Assembly (NCBI RefSeq): GCF_050947335.1 | Contig: NW_027473342.1 | Span: forward strand, 1,302,001 to 1,366,000 | Length of the DNA: 64,000 nucleotides | Source of the DNA: Megachile rotundata | Taxonomy: Eukaryota > Arthropoda > Insecta > Hymenoptera > Megachilidae | Direction: 5' to 3' | The notes under the pieces: model-generated | The model's input: the letters and a program-made list of their open reading frames with translations, nothing else | Told to the model about the DNA's origin: nothing | Databases searched by the model: none | Translations under genes and position numbers: made by a program | In this document: piece after piece, positions 27,704 through 44,235 of the stretch | Layout of the letters: every line of letters begins with the position of its first letter | How positions within the stretch are numbered: the first letter of the stretch is position 1

Positions 27704-28317
27704 CACAATCACACAATCACACAATCACACAATCACACAATCACACAATCACAATCGCACAATCACAATCACACAATCACAATCACACAATCACAATCAC
27801 ACAATCATAATCACACAATCACACAAGCACACAATCGCACACTCACACAATCACACAGTCACAATCACACAATCACAATCACACAATCACAATCAAAGAA
27901 TCACAATCACACAATCACATTCACACAATCACAATCACACAATCACAATCACACAATCACAATCACACAATCACAATCACACAATCACAATCACACAATC
28001 ACAATCACACAATCACAATCACACAATCACAATCACACAATCACAATCACACAATCACAATCAGACAATCACAATCACACAATCACAATCACACAATCAC
28101 AATCACACAATCACAATCACACAATCACAATCACACAATCAGAATCACACAATCACAATCACACAATCACAATCACAATCACACAATCACAATCACACAA
28201 TCACAATCACACAATCACAATCACACAATCACAATCACACAATCACAATCACACAATCACAATCACACAATCACAATCACACAATCACAATCACACAATC
28301 ACAATCACACAATCACA
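27704..28317 (+). repeat. 660-bp tandem duplication, right copy
   Basis: Identical over 614 bases to the left copy, including both CAG variants (28064, 28142) and the rare 6+6+8 unit near 28173. The matching places near 37.2, 45.8 and 52.9 kb are not duplicated and lack the 6+6+8 unit. The event is therefore private to copy A and recent. Confidence 0.92.
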
Positions 28318-29235
28318 ATCACACAATCACAATCACACAATCACAATCACACAATCACAATCACACAATCACAATCACACAATCACAATCACACAATCAC
28401 AATCACACAATCACAATCACACAATCACAATCACACAATCACAATCACACAATCACAATCACACAATCACAATCACACAATCACAATCACACAATCACAA
28501 TCACACAATCACAATCACACAATCACAATCACACAATCACAATCACACAATCACAATCACACAATCACAATCACACAATCACAATCACACAATCACAATC
28601 ACACAATCACAATCACACAATCACAATCACACAATCACAATCACACAATCACAATCACACAATCACAATCACACAATCACAATCACACAATCACAATCAC
28701 ACAATCACAATCACACAATCACAATCACACAATCACAATCACACAATCACAATCACACAATCACAATCACACAATCACAATCACACAATCACAATCACAC
28801 AATCACAATCACACAAACACAATCACACAATCACAATCACACAATCACAATCACACAATCACAATCACACAATCACAATCACACAATCACAATCACACAA
28901 TCACAATCACACAATCACAATCACACAATCACAATCACACAATCACAATCACACAATCACAATCACACAATCACAATCACACAATCACAATCACACAATC
29001 ACAATCACACAATCACAATCACACAATCACAATCACACAATCACAATCACACAATCACAATCACACAATCACAATCACACAATCACAATCACACAATCAC
29101 AATCACACAATCACAATCACACAATCACAATCACACAATCACAATCACACAATCACAATCACACAATCACAATCACACAATCACAATCAGACAATCACAA
29201 TCACACAATCACAATCACACAATCACAATCACACA
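28318..29235 (+). repeat. 14-mer array of copy A with T word
   Basis: Continuous 14-mers with one CACAAACACAATC (T, final C at 28818) and one CAGACAATC near 29188, ending at ACAAGCACACAAACACAC. The T word is 920 bases from the second R. In copy B the distance is 914, and the 6-base difference equals the extra 6-mer described for the duplication. Confidence 0.9.
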
Positions 29236-31259
29236 ATCACACAAGCACACAAACACACAATCTCACAATCACACAATCACACAATCACACAATCACACAA
29301 TCACACAATCACACAGTCACACAATCACACAATCACACAATCACACAATCACACAATCACACAATCACAATCGCACAATCACAATCACACAATCACAATC
29401 ACACAATCACAATCACACAATCACACAAGCACACAATCACACAATCACACAATCACACAATCACACAATCACACAAACACACAATCACACAATCACACAA
29501 TGACAATCGCACAATCGCAATTACAGAATCACACAATCACACAATCACACAATCACACAATCACACAATCACACAATCACACAATCACACAACCGCAAAA
29601 TCACACAATGACACAATCACACAATCACACACACACACAATCACACAGTCACAATCACACAGTCACAATCACACAATCACAATCACACAGTCACAATCAC
29701 ACAATCACAATCACACAATCACACAAGCACACAATCACACAATCACACAATCACACAATCACAATCGCACAATCACAATTACACAATCACACAATCACAC
29801 AAACACACAATCACACAATCACACAATCACACAATCACACAATCACGTAATCACGCAATCACACAATCTCACAACCACACAGTCACACAATCACACAATC
29901 ACTCAATCACACAATCACACAATCACACAATCACACAATCACACAATCACACAATCACACAATCACACAATCACACAATCACACAATCACACAATCACAC
30001 AATCACACAAACACACAATCTCACCTTCACACAATCACACAATCACACAATCACACAATCACAATCGCACAATCACAATTACACAATCACACAATCACAC
30101 AATCACACAATCACACAATCACACAAACACACAATCTCACAATCACACAATCACACAATCACACAGTCACACAATCACACAATCACACAATCACGTAATC
30201 ACACAATCACACAATCTCACAACCACACAATCACACAATCACACAATCACTCAATCACACAATCACACAATCACACAATCACACAATCACACAATCACAC
30301 AATCACACAATCACACAATCACACAATCACACAATCACACAATCACACAAACACACAATCTCACAATCACACAATCACACAATCACACAATCACACAATC
30401 ACAATCGCACAATCACAATTACACAATCACACAATCACACAATCACACAACCGCAAAATCACACAATGACACAATCACACAATCACACACACACACAATC
30501 ACACAGTCACAATCACACAATCACAATCACACAATCACAATCACACAGTCACAATCACAAAATCACAATCACACAATCACACAAGCACACAATCTCACAA
30601 TCACACAATCACACAATCACACAATCACACACTCACCTAATCACACAATCACACAATCACACAATCACACAATCACACAATCACACAATCACACAATCAC
30701 ACAATCACACAATCACACAATCACACAATCACACAATCACACAATCACGGTCACACAATCACACATTCACACAATCACACAATCACTCAATCACACAATC
30801 ACACAATCACACAATAACACAATCACACAATCACACAATCACACAATCACACAATCACACAATCACACAACCACACAACCACACAACTATACAAGCGCAC
30901 AATCACTCAATCACACAATCACACACTCACACAATCACACAGTCACAATCACACAATCACACAATCACACAATCACACAGTCACAATCACACAATCACAC
31001 AATCCCACAATCACACAATCACACAATCACACAATCACACAATCACACAATCACACAATCACACAATCACACAATCACACAATCACACAATCACACAATC
31101 ACACAATCACACAATCACACAATCACACAATCACACAATCACAATCGCACAATCACAATTACACAATCACACAATCACACAATCACACAATCACACAATG
31201 ACACAATCACACAGTCACACAATCACACAATCACACAATCACACAATCACACAATCACA

Positions 31260-32665
31260 ATCGCACAATCACAATCACACAATCACAATCACACAATCAC
31301 ACAAGCACACAATCACACACTCACACAATCACACAGTCACAATCACACAATCATAATCACACAATCACACAATCACAATCAAACAATCCCAATCACACAA
31401 TCACAATCACACAATCACAATCACACAATCACAATCACACAATCACAATCACACAATCACAATCACACAATCACAATCACACAATCACAATCACACAATC
31501 ACAATCACACAATCACAATCACACAATCACAATCACACAATCACAATCACACAATCACAATAACACAATCACAATCACACAATCACAATCACACAATCAC
31601 AATCACACAATCACAATCACACAATCACAGTCACACAATCACAATCACACAATCACAATCACACAATCACAATCACACAATCACAATCACACAATCACAA
31701 TCACACAATCACAATCACACAATCACAATCACACAATCACAATCACACAATCACAATCACACAATCACAATCACACAATCACAATCACACAATCACAATC
31801 ACACAATCACAATCACACAATCACAATCACACAATCACAATCACACAATCACAATCACACAATCACAATCACACAATCACAATCACACAATCACAATCAC
31901 ACAATCACAATCACACAATCACAATCACACAATCACAATCACACAATCACAATCACACAATCACAATCACACAATCACAATCACACAATCACAATCACAC
32001 AATCACAATCACACAATCACAATCACACAATCACAATCACACAATCACAATCACACAATCACAATCACACAATCACAATCACACAATCACAATCACACAA
32101 TCACAATCACACAATCACAATCACACAATCACAATCACACAATCACAATCACACAATCACAATCACACAATCACAATCACACAATCACAATCACACAATC
32201 ACAATCACACAATCACAATCACACAATCACAATCACACAATCACAATCACACAATCACAATCACACAATCACAATCACACAATCACAATCACACAATCAC
32301 AATCACACAATCACAATCACACAATCACAATCACACAATCACAATCACACAATCACAATCACACAATCACAATCACACAATCACAATCACACAATCACAA
32401 TCACACAATCACACAATCACAATCACACAATCACAATCACACAATCACAATCACACAATCACAATCACACAATCACAATCACACAATCACAATCACACAA
32501 TCACAATCACACAATCACAATCACACAATCACAATCACACAATCACAATCACACAATCACAATCACACAATCACAATCACACAATCACAATCACACAATC
32601 ACAATCACACAATCACAATCACACAATCACAATCACACAATCACAATCACACAATCACAATCACA
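31260..32665 (+). repeat. 14-mer array in copy B, first
   Basis: Opens with ATCATAATC, ATCAAACAATCCC (CCC at 31388) and ATAACAC beginning at 31560, 172 bases apart. There is one CAGTCAC unit near 31629 and one extra octamer near 32410. The rest are perfect units up to the exit word near 32675. Confidence 0.9.
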
Positions 32666-33814
32666 CAATCACACAAGCACACAATCACACAATCTCACAA
32701 TCACACAATCACACAATCACACAATCACACAATCACAATCGCACAATCACACAATCACACAATCACACAATCACACAAACACACAATCTCACAATCACAC
32801 AATCACACAATCACACAGTCACACAATCACACAATCACACAATCACGTAATCACACAATCACACAATCTCACAACCACACAATCACACAATCACACAATC
32901 ACTCAATCACACAATCACACAATCACACAATCACACAATCACACAATCACACAATCACACAATCACACAATCACACAATCACACAATCACACAATCACAC
33001 AAACACACAATCTCACAATCACACAATCACACAATCACACAATCACACAATCACAATCGCACAATCACAATTACACAATCACACAATCACACAATCACAC
33101 AACCGCAAAATCACACAATGACACAATCACACAATCACACACACACACAATCACACAGTCACAATCACACAATCACAATCACACAATCACAATCACACAG
33201 TCACAATCACACAATCACAATCACACAATCACACAAGCACACAATCTCACAATCACACAATCACACAATCACACAATCACACAATCACACACTCACCTAA
33301 TCACACAATCACACAATCACACAATCACACAATCACACAATCACACAATCACACAATCACACAATCACGGTCACACAATCACACATTCACACAATCACAC
33401 AATCACTCAATCACACAATCACACAATCACACAATAACACAATCACACAATCACACAATCACACAATCACACAATCACACAATCACACAACCACACAACC
33501 ACACAATTATACAAGCGCACAATCACTCAATCACACAATCACACACTCACACAATCACACAGTCACAATCACACAATCACACAATCCCACAATCACACAA
33601 TCACACAATCACACAATCACACAATCACACAATCACACAATCACACAATCACACAATCACACAATCACACAATCACAATCGCACAATCACAATTACACAA
33701 TCACACAATCACACAATCACACAATCACACAATGACACAATCACACAGTCACACAATCACACAATCACACTATCACACAATCACACAATCACACAATCAC
33801 ACAATCACAATCGC

Positions 33815-34255
33815 ACAATCACAATCACACAATCACAATCACACAATCACAATCACACAATCACACAAGCACACAATCACACACTCACACAATCACACAG
33901 TCACAATCACACAATCATAATCACACAATCACACAATCACAATCAAACAATCACAATCACACAATCACAATCACACAATCACAATCACACAATCACAATC
34001 ACACAATCACAATCACACAATCACAATCACACAATCACAATCACACAATCACAATCACACAATCACAATCACACAATCACAATCACACAATCACAATCAC
34101 ACAATCACAATAACACAATCACAATCACACAATCACAATCACACAATCACAATCACACAATCACAATCACACAATCACAATCACACAATCACAATCACAC
34201 AATCACAATCACACAATCACAATCACACAATCACAATCACACAATCACAATCACA
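33815..34255 (+). repeat. 14-mer array in copy B, second
   Basis: Counterpart of 23785-24255, with ATAACAC near 34110 and one 14-mer fewer. The preceding octamers carry an ACACTATC unit near 33770 that copy A lacks and copy C (near 42940) shares. Confidence 0.86.
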
Positions 34256-34730
34256 CAATCACACAATCACACAATCACACAATCACACAATCACAATCGC
34301 ACAATCACAATTACACAATCACACAATCACACAATCACACAATCACACAATCACACAATCACACAATCACACAATCACACAATCACACAATCACACAATC
34401 ACACAGTCACACAATCACACAATCACACAATCACACAATCACACAATCACACAATCACACAATCACACAATCACCTAATCACACAATCACACAATCTCAC
34501 AACCACACAATCACACAATCACGCAATCACTCAATCACACAATCACACAATCACACAATCACACAATCACACAATCACACAATCACACAATCACACAATC
34601 ACACAATCACACAATCACACAAACACACAATCTCACAATCACACAATCACACAATCACACAATCACACAATCACAATTACACAATCACACAATCACACAA
34701 TCACACAATCACACAATCACACAATCACAC

Positions 34731-35272
34731 AACCGCAAAATCACACAATGACACAATCACACAATCACACACACACACAATCACACAGTCACAATCACAC
34801 AATCACAATCACACAATCACAATCACACAGTCACAATCACACAATCACAATCACACAATCACACAAGCACACAAACGCACAATCTCACAATCACACAATC
34901 ACACAATCACACAATCACACAATCACAATCGCACAATCACAATTACACCATCACACAATCACACAATCACACAATCACACAATCACACAATCACACAATC
35001 ACACAATCACAATCACACAATCACACAAGCACACAAACACACAATCTCACAATCACACAATCACACAATCACACAATCACACAATCACAATCGCACAATC
35101 ACAATTACACAATCACACAATCACACAATCACACAATCACACAATCACACAATCACACAATCACACAATCACACAATCACACAATCACACAATCACACAA
35201 TCACACAATCACACAGTCACACAATCACACAATCACACAATCACACAATCACACAATCACACAATCACCTAA
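34731..35272 (+). repeat. P4 block, copy B
   Basis: AAACGCAC and ATTACACCATC variants as in copy A. Same length as the copy A block, at a 10,006-base offset throughout. Confidence 0.88.
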
Positions 35273-35966
35273 TCACACAATCACACAATCTCACAACCAC
35301 ACAATCACGCAATCACACAACCACACAATCACACAATCACAATCGCACAATCACAATTACACAATCACATAATCACACAATCACACAATCACACAATCAC
35401 ACAATCACACAATCACACAATCACACAATCACACAATCACACAATCACACAATCACACAATCACACAATCACACAATCACACAATCACACAATCACACAA
35501 TCACACAATCACACAATCACACAAACACACAATCTCACAATCACACGATCACACAATCACACAATCACACAGTCACAATCGCACAATCACAATTACACAA
35601 TCACACAATAACACAATCACACAATCACACAATCACACAATCACACAATCACACAATCACACAATCACACAATCACACAATCACACAATCACACAATCAC
35701 ACAATCACACAATCACACAATCACCTAATCACACAATCACACAATCTCACAACCACACAATCACACAAGCACACAATCACTCAATCACACAATCACACAC
35801 TCACAAAATCACACAGTCACAATCACACAATCACAATCACACAATCACAATCACACAATCACAATCACACAACCACAATCACACAATCACAATCACACAA
35901 TCACAATCACACAATCACAATCACACAATCACAATCACACAATCACAATCACACAATCACACAATC

Positions 35967-36156
35967 ACACGATCACGCAACCACACATTCACACAATCAC
36001 ACAATCACACCATCACACAATCACACAATCACACAATCACACAATCACACAATCACGCAATCACAATCACGCAATCGCAATCACGCAATCACAATCATGC
36101 AATCACACATTCACGGTCACACAATCACGGTCACACAATCACGGTCACACAACCAC
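35967..36156 (+). repeat. Q cassette, late subtype, ATG 36097
   Basis: Same 190-base length and unit order as the copy at 25961-26150, including three CGGTCAC units. No difference was seen by eye. Confidence 0.88.
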
Positions 36157-37094
36157 ACAATCACACAATCACACAATCACACAATCACACAATCACACAA
36201 TCACACAATCACACAATCACACAATCACACAATCACACCATCACACAATCACACAATCACACAATCACACAATCACACAATCACTCAATCACACAATCAC
36301 ACATTCACACAATCACACAATCACACAATCACACAATCACACAATCACACAATCACACAATCACACAATCACACAATCACACAATCACACAATCACACAA
36401 TCACACAATCACACAATCACACAATCACACAATCACACAATCACACAATCACACAATCACACAATCACACAATCACACAATCACACAATCACAAAATCAC
36501 ACAATCACACAATCACAATCACACAATCACAATCACACAATCACAATCACACAATCACAATCACACAATCACAATCACACAATCACAATCACACAATCAC
36601 AATCACACAATCACAATCACACAATCACAATCACACAATCACAATCACACAATCACACAAGCACACAAACACACAATCTCACAATCACACAATCACACAA
36701 TCACACAATCACACAACCACACAACCACACAATCATACAAGCGCACAATCACTCAATCACACAATCACACACTCACACAATCACACAGTCACAATCACAC
36801 AATCACACAATCACACAGTCACAATCACACAATCACACAATCCCACAATCACACAATCACACAATCACACAATCACACAATCACACAATCACACAATCAC
36901 ACAATCACACAATCATACAATCACACAATCACACAATCACAATCGCACAATCACAATTACACAATCACACAATCACAAAATCACACAATCACACAATCAC
37001 ACAATCACACAATCACACAATCACACAATCACACAATCACACAATCACACAATCACACAATCACACAATCACACAATCACACAATCACACAATC

Positions 37095-38560
37095 ACAATC
37101 GCACAATCACAATCACACAATCACAATCACACAATCACAATCACACAATCATAATCACACAATCACACAAGCACACAATCGCACACTCACACAATCACAC
37201 AGTCACAATCACACAATCACAATCACACAATCACAATCAAAGAATCACAATCACACAATCACATTCACACAATCACAATCACACAATCACAATCACACAA
37301 TCACAATCACACAATCACAATCACACAATCACAATCACACAATCACAATCACACAATCACAATCACACAATCACAATCACACAATCACAATCACACAATC
37401 ACAATCACACAATCACAATCAGACAATCACAATCACACAATCACAATCACACAATCACAATCACACAATCACAATCACACAATCACAATCACACAATCAG
37501 AATCACACAATCACAATCACACAATCACAATCACACAATCACAATCACACAATCACAATCACACAATCACAATCACACAATCACAATCACACAATCACAA
37601 TCACACAATCACAATCACACAATCACAATCACACAATCACAATCACACAATCACAATCACACAATCACAATCACACAATCACAATCACACAATCACAATC
37701 ACACAATCACAATCACACAATCACAATCACACAATCACAATCACACAATCACAATCACACAATCACAATCACACAATCACAATCACACAATCACAATCAC
37801 ACAATCACAATCACACAATCACAATCACACAATCACAATCACACAATCACAATCACACAATCACAATCACACAATCACAATCACACAATCACAATCACAC
37901 AATCACAATCACACAATCACAATCACACAATCACAATCACACAATCACAATCACACAATCACAATCACACAATCACAATCACACAATCACAATCACACAA
38001 TCACAATCACACAATCACAATCACACAATCACAATCACACAATCACAATCACACAATCACAATCACACAATCACAATCACACAATCACAATCACACAATC
38101 ACAATCACACAATCACAATCACACAATCACAATCACACAATCACAATCACACAAACACAATCACACAATCACAATCACACAATCACAATCACACAATCAC
38201 AATCACACAATCACAATCACACAATCACAATCACACAATCACAATCACACAATCACAATCACACAATCACAATCACACAATCACAATCACACAATCACAA
38301 TCACACAATCACAATCACACAATCACAATCACACAATCACAATCACACAATCACAATCACACAATCACAATCACACAATCACAATCACACAATCACAATC
38401 ACACAATCACAATCACACAATCACAATCACACAATCACAATCACACAATCACAATCACACAATCACAATCACACAATCACAATCACACAATCACAATCAC
38501 ACAATCACAATCAGACAATCACAATCACACAATCACAATCACACAATCACAATCACACAA
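37095..38560 (+). repeat. 14-mer array with R and T words in copy B
   Basis: Single (unduplicated) version of the R region: R G at 37242, CAGACAATC G at 37422, CAGAATC G at 37500 (78 apart, as in copy A), T C at 38156, a second CAGACAATC near 38513, then the exit word. Confidence 0.9.
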
Positions 38561-40434
38561 TCACACAAGCACACAAACACACAATCTCACAATCACACAA
38601 TCACACAATCACACAATCACACAATCACACAATCACACAGTCACACAATCACACAATCACACAATCACACAATCACACAATCACACAATCACAATCGCAC
38701 AATCACAATCACACAATCACAATCACACAATCACAATCACACAATCACACAAGCACACAATCACACAATCACACAATCACACAATCACACAATCACACAA
38801 ACACACAATCACACAATCACACAATGACAATCGCACAATCGCAATTACAGAATCACACAATCACACAATCACACAATCACACAATCACACAATCACACAA
38901 CCGCAAAATCACACAATGACACAATCACACAATCACACACACACACAATCACACAGTCACAATCACACAGTCACAATCACACAGTCACAATCACACAATC
39001 ACAATCACACAGTCACAATCACACAATCACAATCACACAATCACACAAGCACACAATCACACAATCACACAATCACACAATCACAATCGCACAATCACAA
39101 TTACACAATCACACAATCACACAAACACACAATCACACAATCACACAATCACACAATCACACAATCACGTAATCACGCAATCACACAATCTCACAACCAC
39201 ACAGTCACACAATCACACAATCACTCAATCACACAATCACACAATCACACAATCACACAATCACACAATCACACAATCACACAATCACACAATCACACAA
39301 TCACACAATCACACAATCACACAATCACACAAACACACAATCTCACCTTCACACAATCACACAATCACACAATCACACAATCACAATCGCACAATCACAA
39401 TTACACAATCACACAATCACACAATCACACAATCACACAATCACACAAACACACAATCTCACAATCACACAATCACACAATCACACAGTCACACAATCAC
39501 ACAATCACACAATCACGTAATCACACAATCACACAATCTCACAACCACACAATCACACAATCACACAATCACTCAATCACACAATCACACAATCACACAA
39601 TCACACAATCACACAATCACACAATCACACAATCACACAATCACACAATCACACAATCACACAATCACACAAACACACAATCTCACAATCACACAATCAC
39701 ACAATCACACAATCACACAATCACAATCGCACAATCACAATTACACAATCACACAATCACACAATCACACAACCGCAAAATCACACAATGACACAATCAC
39801 ACAATCACACACACACACAATCACACAGTCACAATCACACAATCACAATCACACAATCACAATCACACAGTCACAATCACAAAATCACAATCACACAATC
39901 ACACAAGCACACAATCTCACAATCACACAATCACACAATCACACAATCACACACTCACCTAATCACACAATCACACAATCACACAATCACACAATCACAC
40001 AATCACACAATCACACAATCACACAATCACACAATCACACAATCACAATCACACAATCACACAAGCACACAAACACACAATCTCACAATCACACAATCAC
40101 ACAATCACACAATCACACAATCACAATCGCACAATCACAATTACACAATCACACAATCACACAATCACACAATCACACAATCACACAATCACACAATCAC
40201 ACAATCACACAATCACACAATCACACAATCACACAATCACACAATCACACAATCACACAGTCACACAATCACACAATCACACAATCACACAATCACACAA
40301 TCACACAATCACAATCGCACAATCACAATCACACAATCACAATCACACAATCACACAAGCACACAATCACACACTCACACAATCACACAGTCACAATCAC
40401 ACAATCATAATCACACAATCACACAATCACAATC

Positions 40435-41845
40435 AAACAATCCCAATCACACAATCACAATCACACAATCACAATCACACTATCACAATCACACAATCAC
40501 AATCACACAATCACAATCACACAATCACAATCACACAATCACAATCACACAATCACAATCACACAATCACAATCACACAATCACAATCACACAATCACAA
40601 TCACACAATCACAATCACACAATCACAATCACACAATCACAATAACACAATCACAATCACACAATCACAATCACACAATCACAATCACACAATCACAATC
40701 ACACAATCACAATCACACAATCACAATCACACAATCACAATCACACAATCACAATCACACAATCACAATCACACAATCACAATCACACAATCACAATCAC
40801 ACAATCACAATCACACAATCACAATCACACAATCACAATCACACAATCACAATCACACAATCACAATCACACAATCACAATCACACAATCACAATCACAC
40901 AATCACAATCACACAATCACAATCACACAATCACAATCACACAATCACAATCACACAATCACAATCACACAATCACAATCACACAATCACAATCACACAA
41001 TCACAATCACACAATCACAATCACACAATCACAATCACACAATCACAATCACACAATCACAATCACACAATCACAATCACACAATCACAATCACACAATC
41101 ACAATCACACAATCACAATCACACAATCACAATCACACAATCACAATCACACAATCACAATCACACAATCACAATCACACAATCACAATCACACAATCAC
41201 AATCACACAATCACAATCACACAATCACAATCACACAATCACAATCACACAATCACAATCACACAATCACAATCACACAATCACAATCACACAATCACAA
41301 TCACACAATCACAATCACACAATCACAATCACACAATCACAATCACACAATCACAATCACACAATCACAATCACACAATCACAATCACACAATCACAATC
41401 ACACAATCACAATCACACAATCACAATCACACAATCACAATCACACAATCACAATCACACAATCACAATCACACAATCACAATCACACAATCACAATCAC
41501 ACAATCACAATCACACAATCACAATCACACAATCACAATCACACAATCACAATCACACAATCACAATCACACAATCACAATCACACAATCACAATCACAC
41601 AATCACAATCACACAATCACAATCACACAATCACAATCACACAATCACAATCACACAATCACAATCACACAATCACAATCACACAATCACAATCACACAA
41701 TCACAATCACACAATCACAATCACACAATCACAATCACACAATCACAATCACACAATCACAATCACACAATCACAATCACACAATCACAATCACACAATC
41801 ACAATCACACAATCACAATCACACAATCACAATCACACAATCACA
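40435..41845 (+). repeat. 14-mer array in copy C, first
   Basis: CCC at 40442 and ATAACAC beginning at 40642, 200 bases apart. A private ACACTATCACAATC unit lies near 40480. The array is otherwise perfect for about 1.2 kb up to ACAAGCACAC. Confidence 0.9.
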
Positions 41846-43109
41846 CAAGCACACAATCACACAATCTCACAATCACACAATCACACAATCACACAATCAC
41901 ACAATCACAATCGCACAATCACACAATCACACAATCACACAATCACACAAACACACAATCTCACAATCACACAATCACACAATCACACAGTCACACAATC
42001 ACACAATCACACAATCACGTAATCACACAATCACACAATCTCACAACCACACAATCACACAATCACACAATCACTCAATCACACAATCACACAATCACAC
42101 AATCACACAATCACACAATCACACAATCACACAATCACACAATCACACAATCACACAATCACACAATCACACAAACACACAATCTCACAATCACACAATC
42201 ACACAATCACACAATCACACAATCACAATCGCACAATCACAATTACACAATCACACAATCACACAATCACACAACCGCAAAATCACACAATGACACAATC
42301 ACACAATCACACACACACACAATCACACAGTCACAATCACACAATCACAATCACACAATCACAATCACACAGTCACAATCACACAATCACAATCACACAA
42401 TCACACAAGCACACAATCTCACAATCACACAATCACACAATCACACAATCACACACTCACCTAATCACACAATCACACAATCACACAATCACACAATCAC
42501 ACAATCACACAATCACACAATCACGGTCACACAATCACACATTCACACAATCACACAATCACTCAATCACACAATCACACAATCACACAATAACACAATC
42601 ACACAATCACACAATCACACAATCACACAATCACACAATCACACAACCACACAACCACACAATTATACAAGCGCACAATCACTCAATCACACAATCACAC
42701 ACTCACACAATCACACAGTCACAATCACACAATCACACAATCCCACAATCACACAATCACACAATCACACAATCACACAATCACACAATCACACAATCAC
42801 ACAATCACACAATCACACAATCACACAATCACACAATCACACAATCACAATCGCACAATCACAATTACACAATCACACAATCACACAATCACACAATCAC
42901 ACAATGACACAATCACACAGTCACACAATCACACAATCACACTATCACACAATCACACAATCACACAATCACACAATCACAATCGCACAATCACAATCAC
43001 ACAATCACAATCACACAATCACAATCACACAATCACACAAGCACACAATCACACACTCACACAATCACACAGTCACAATCACACAATCATAATCACACAA
43101 TCACACAAT

Positions 43110-44235
43110 CACAATCAAACAATCACAATCACACAATCACAATCACACAATCACAATCACACAATCACAATCACACAATCACAATCACACAATCACAATC
43201 ACACAATCACAATCACACAATCACAATCACACAATCACAATCACACAATCACAATCACACAATCACAATCACACAATCACAATCACACAATCACAATCAC
43301 ACAATCACAATCACACAATCACAATCACACAATCACAATCACACAATCACAATCACACAATCACAATCACACAATCACAATCACACAATCACAATCACAC
43401 AATCACAATCACACAATCACAATCACACAATCACAATCACACAATCACAATCACACAATCACAATCACACAATCACAATCACACAATCACAATCACACAA
43501 TCACAATCACACAATCACAATCACACAATCACAATCACACAATCACAATCACACAATCACAATCACACAATCACAATCACACAATCACAATCACACAATC
43601 ACAATCACACAATCACAATCACACAATCACAATCACACAATCACAATCACACAATCACAATCACACAATCACAATCACACAATCACAATCACACAATCAC
43701 AATCACACAATCACAATCACACAATCACAATCACACAATCACAATCACACAATCACAATCACACAATCACAATCACACAATCACAATCACACAATCACAA
43801 TCACACAATCACAATCACACAATCACAATCACACAATCACAATCACACAATCACAATCACACAATCACAATCACACAATCACAATCACACAATCACAATC
43901 ACACAATCACAATCACACAATCACAATCACACAATCACAATCACACAATCACAATCACACAATCACAATCACACAATCACAATCACACAATCACAATCAC
44001 ACAATCACACAATCACAATCACACAATCACAATCACACAATCACAATCACACAATCACAATCACACAATCACAATCACACAATCACAATCACACAATCAC
44101 AATCACACAATCACAATCACACAATCACAATCACACAATCACAATCACACAATCACAATCACACAATCACAATCACACAATCACAATCACACAATCACAA
44201 TCACACAATCACAATCACACAATCACAATCACACA
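43110..44235 (+). repeat. 14-mer array in copy C, second
   Basis: Counterpart of the short arrays at 23785 and 33815 but about 0.7 kb longer, and without the ATAACAC unit both of them carry. One extra octamer interrupts it near 44005. Loss of the diagnostic unit together with the growth fits replacement by expansion of perfect units. Confidence 0.86.

Larger units (their letters stand above)
18353..29590 (+). repeat. Higher-order repeat, copy A (11.2 kb)
   Basis: Cassette order: P (ATG 18370), P (19104), V (19523), 14-mers, P (21206), V (21619), 14-mers, K, ACGTAATC (23353), ATGACACAATCACACAGTC (23712), 14-mers, W, P (24742), N with ATTACACCATC (24945), W, Q (ATG 26091), V (26729), R (27238 and again 27898), T (28818), K and ACAATGACAATCGCAC (29500). 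The next P at 29608 starts copy B. Copy A is longer than B mainly through an extra V/14-mer block and the 660-bp duplication. Confidence 0.85.
29591..38898 (+). repeat. Higher-order repeat, copy B (9.3 kb)
   Basis: Same order as copy A: P (29608), ACGTAATCACGC (29845), ATCTCACCTTC (30020), P (30466), V (30894), ATGACACAATC (31198), 14-mers, ACGTAATC (32845), P (33118), V (33514), ATGACACAATC (33732), 14-mers, W, P4 (34748), ACAATAACAC near 35605, W, Q (36097), V (36739), R (37242), T (38156). P4 and Q lie exactly 10,006 bases after those in copy A. Point differences include CACAACCAC near 35319 and CAGTCACAATCGC near 35573. Confidence 0.86.

Noticed and set aside
26091..33437. A 2,448-codon + strand open frame rich in His, Asn, Thr, Gln and Ser
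   Set aside because: It is a by-product of stop-free repeat units. The other two frames of the same DNA read the same cyclic peptide, the ATG is a single variant base in a Q cassette, and the stop is a variant ATAACAC unit. There is no domain, codon bias or boundary independent of the repeat.
18353..38898. The higher-order copies are purely an assembly duplication
   Set aside because: Copies differ by scattered substitutions and unit-number changes, which simple misassembly of one sequence would not create. Haplotype duplication cannot be excluded without reads.
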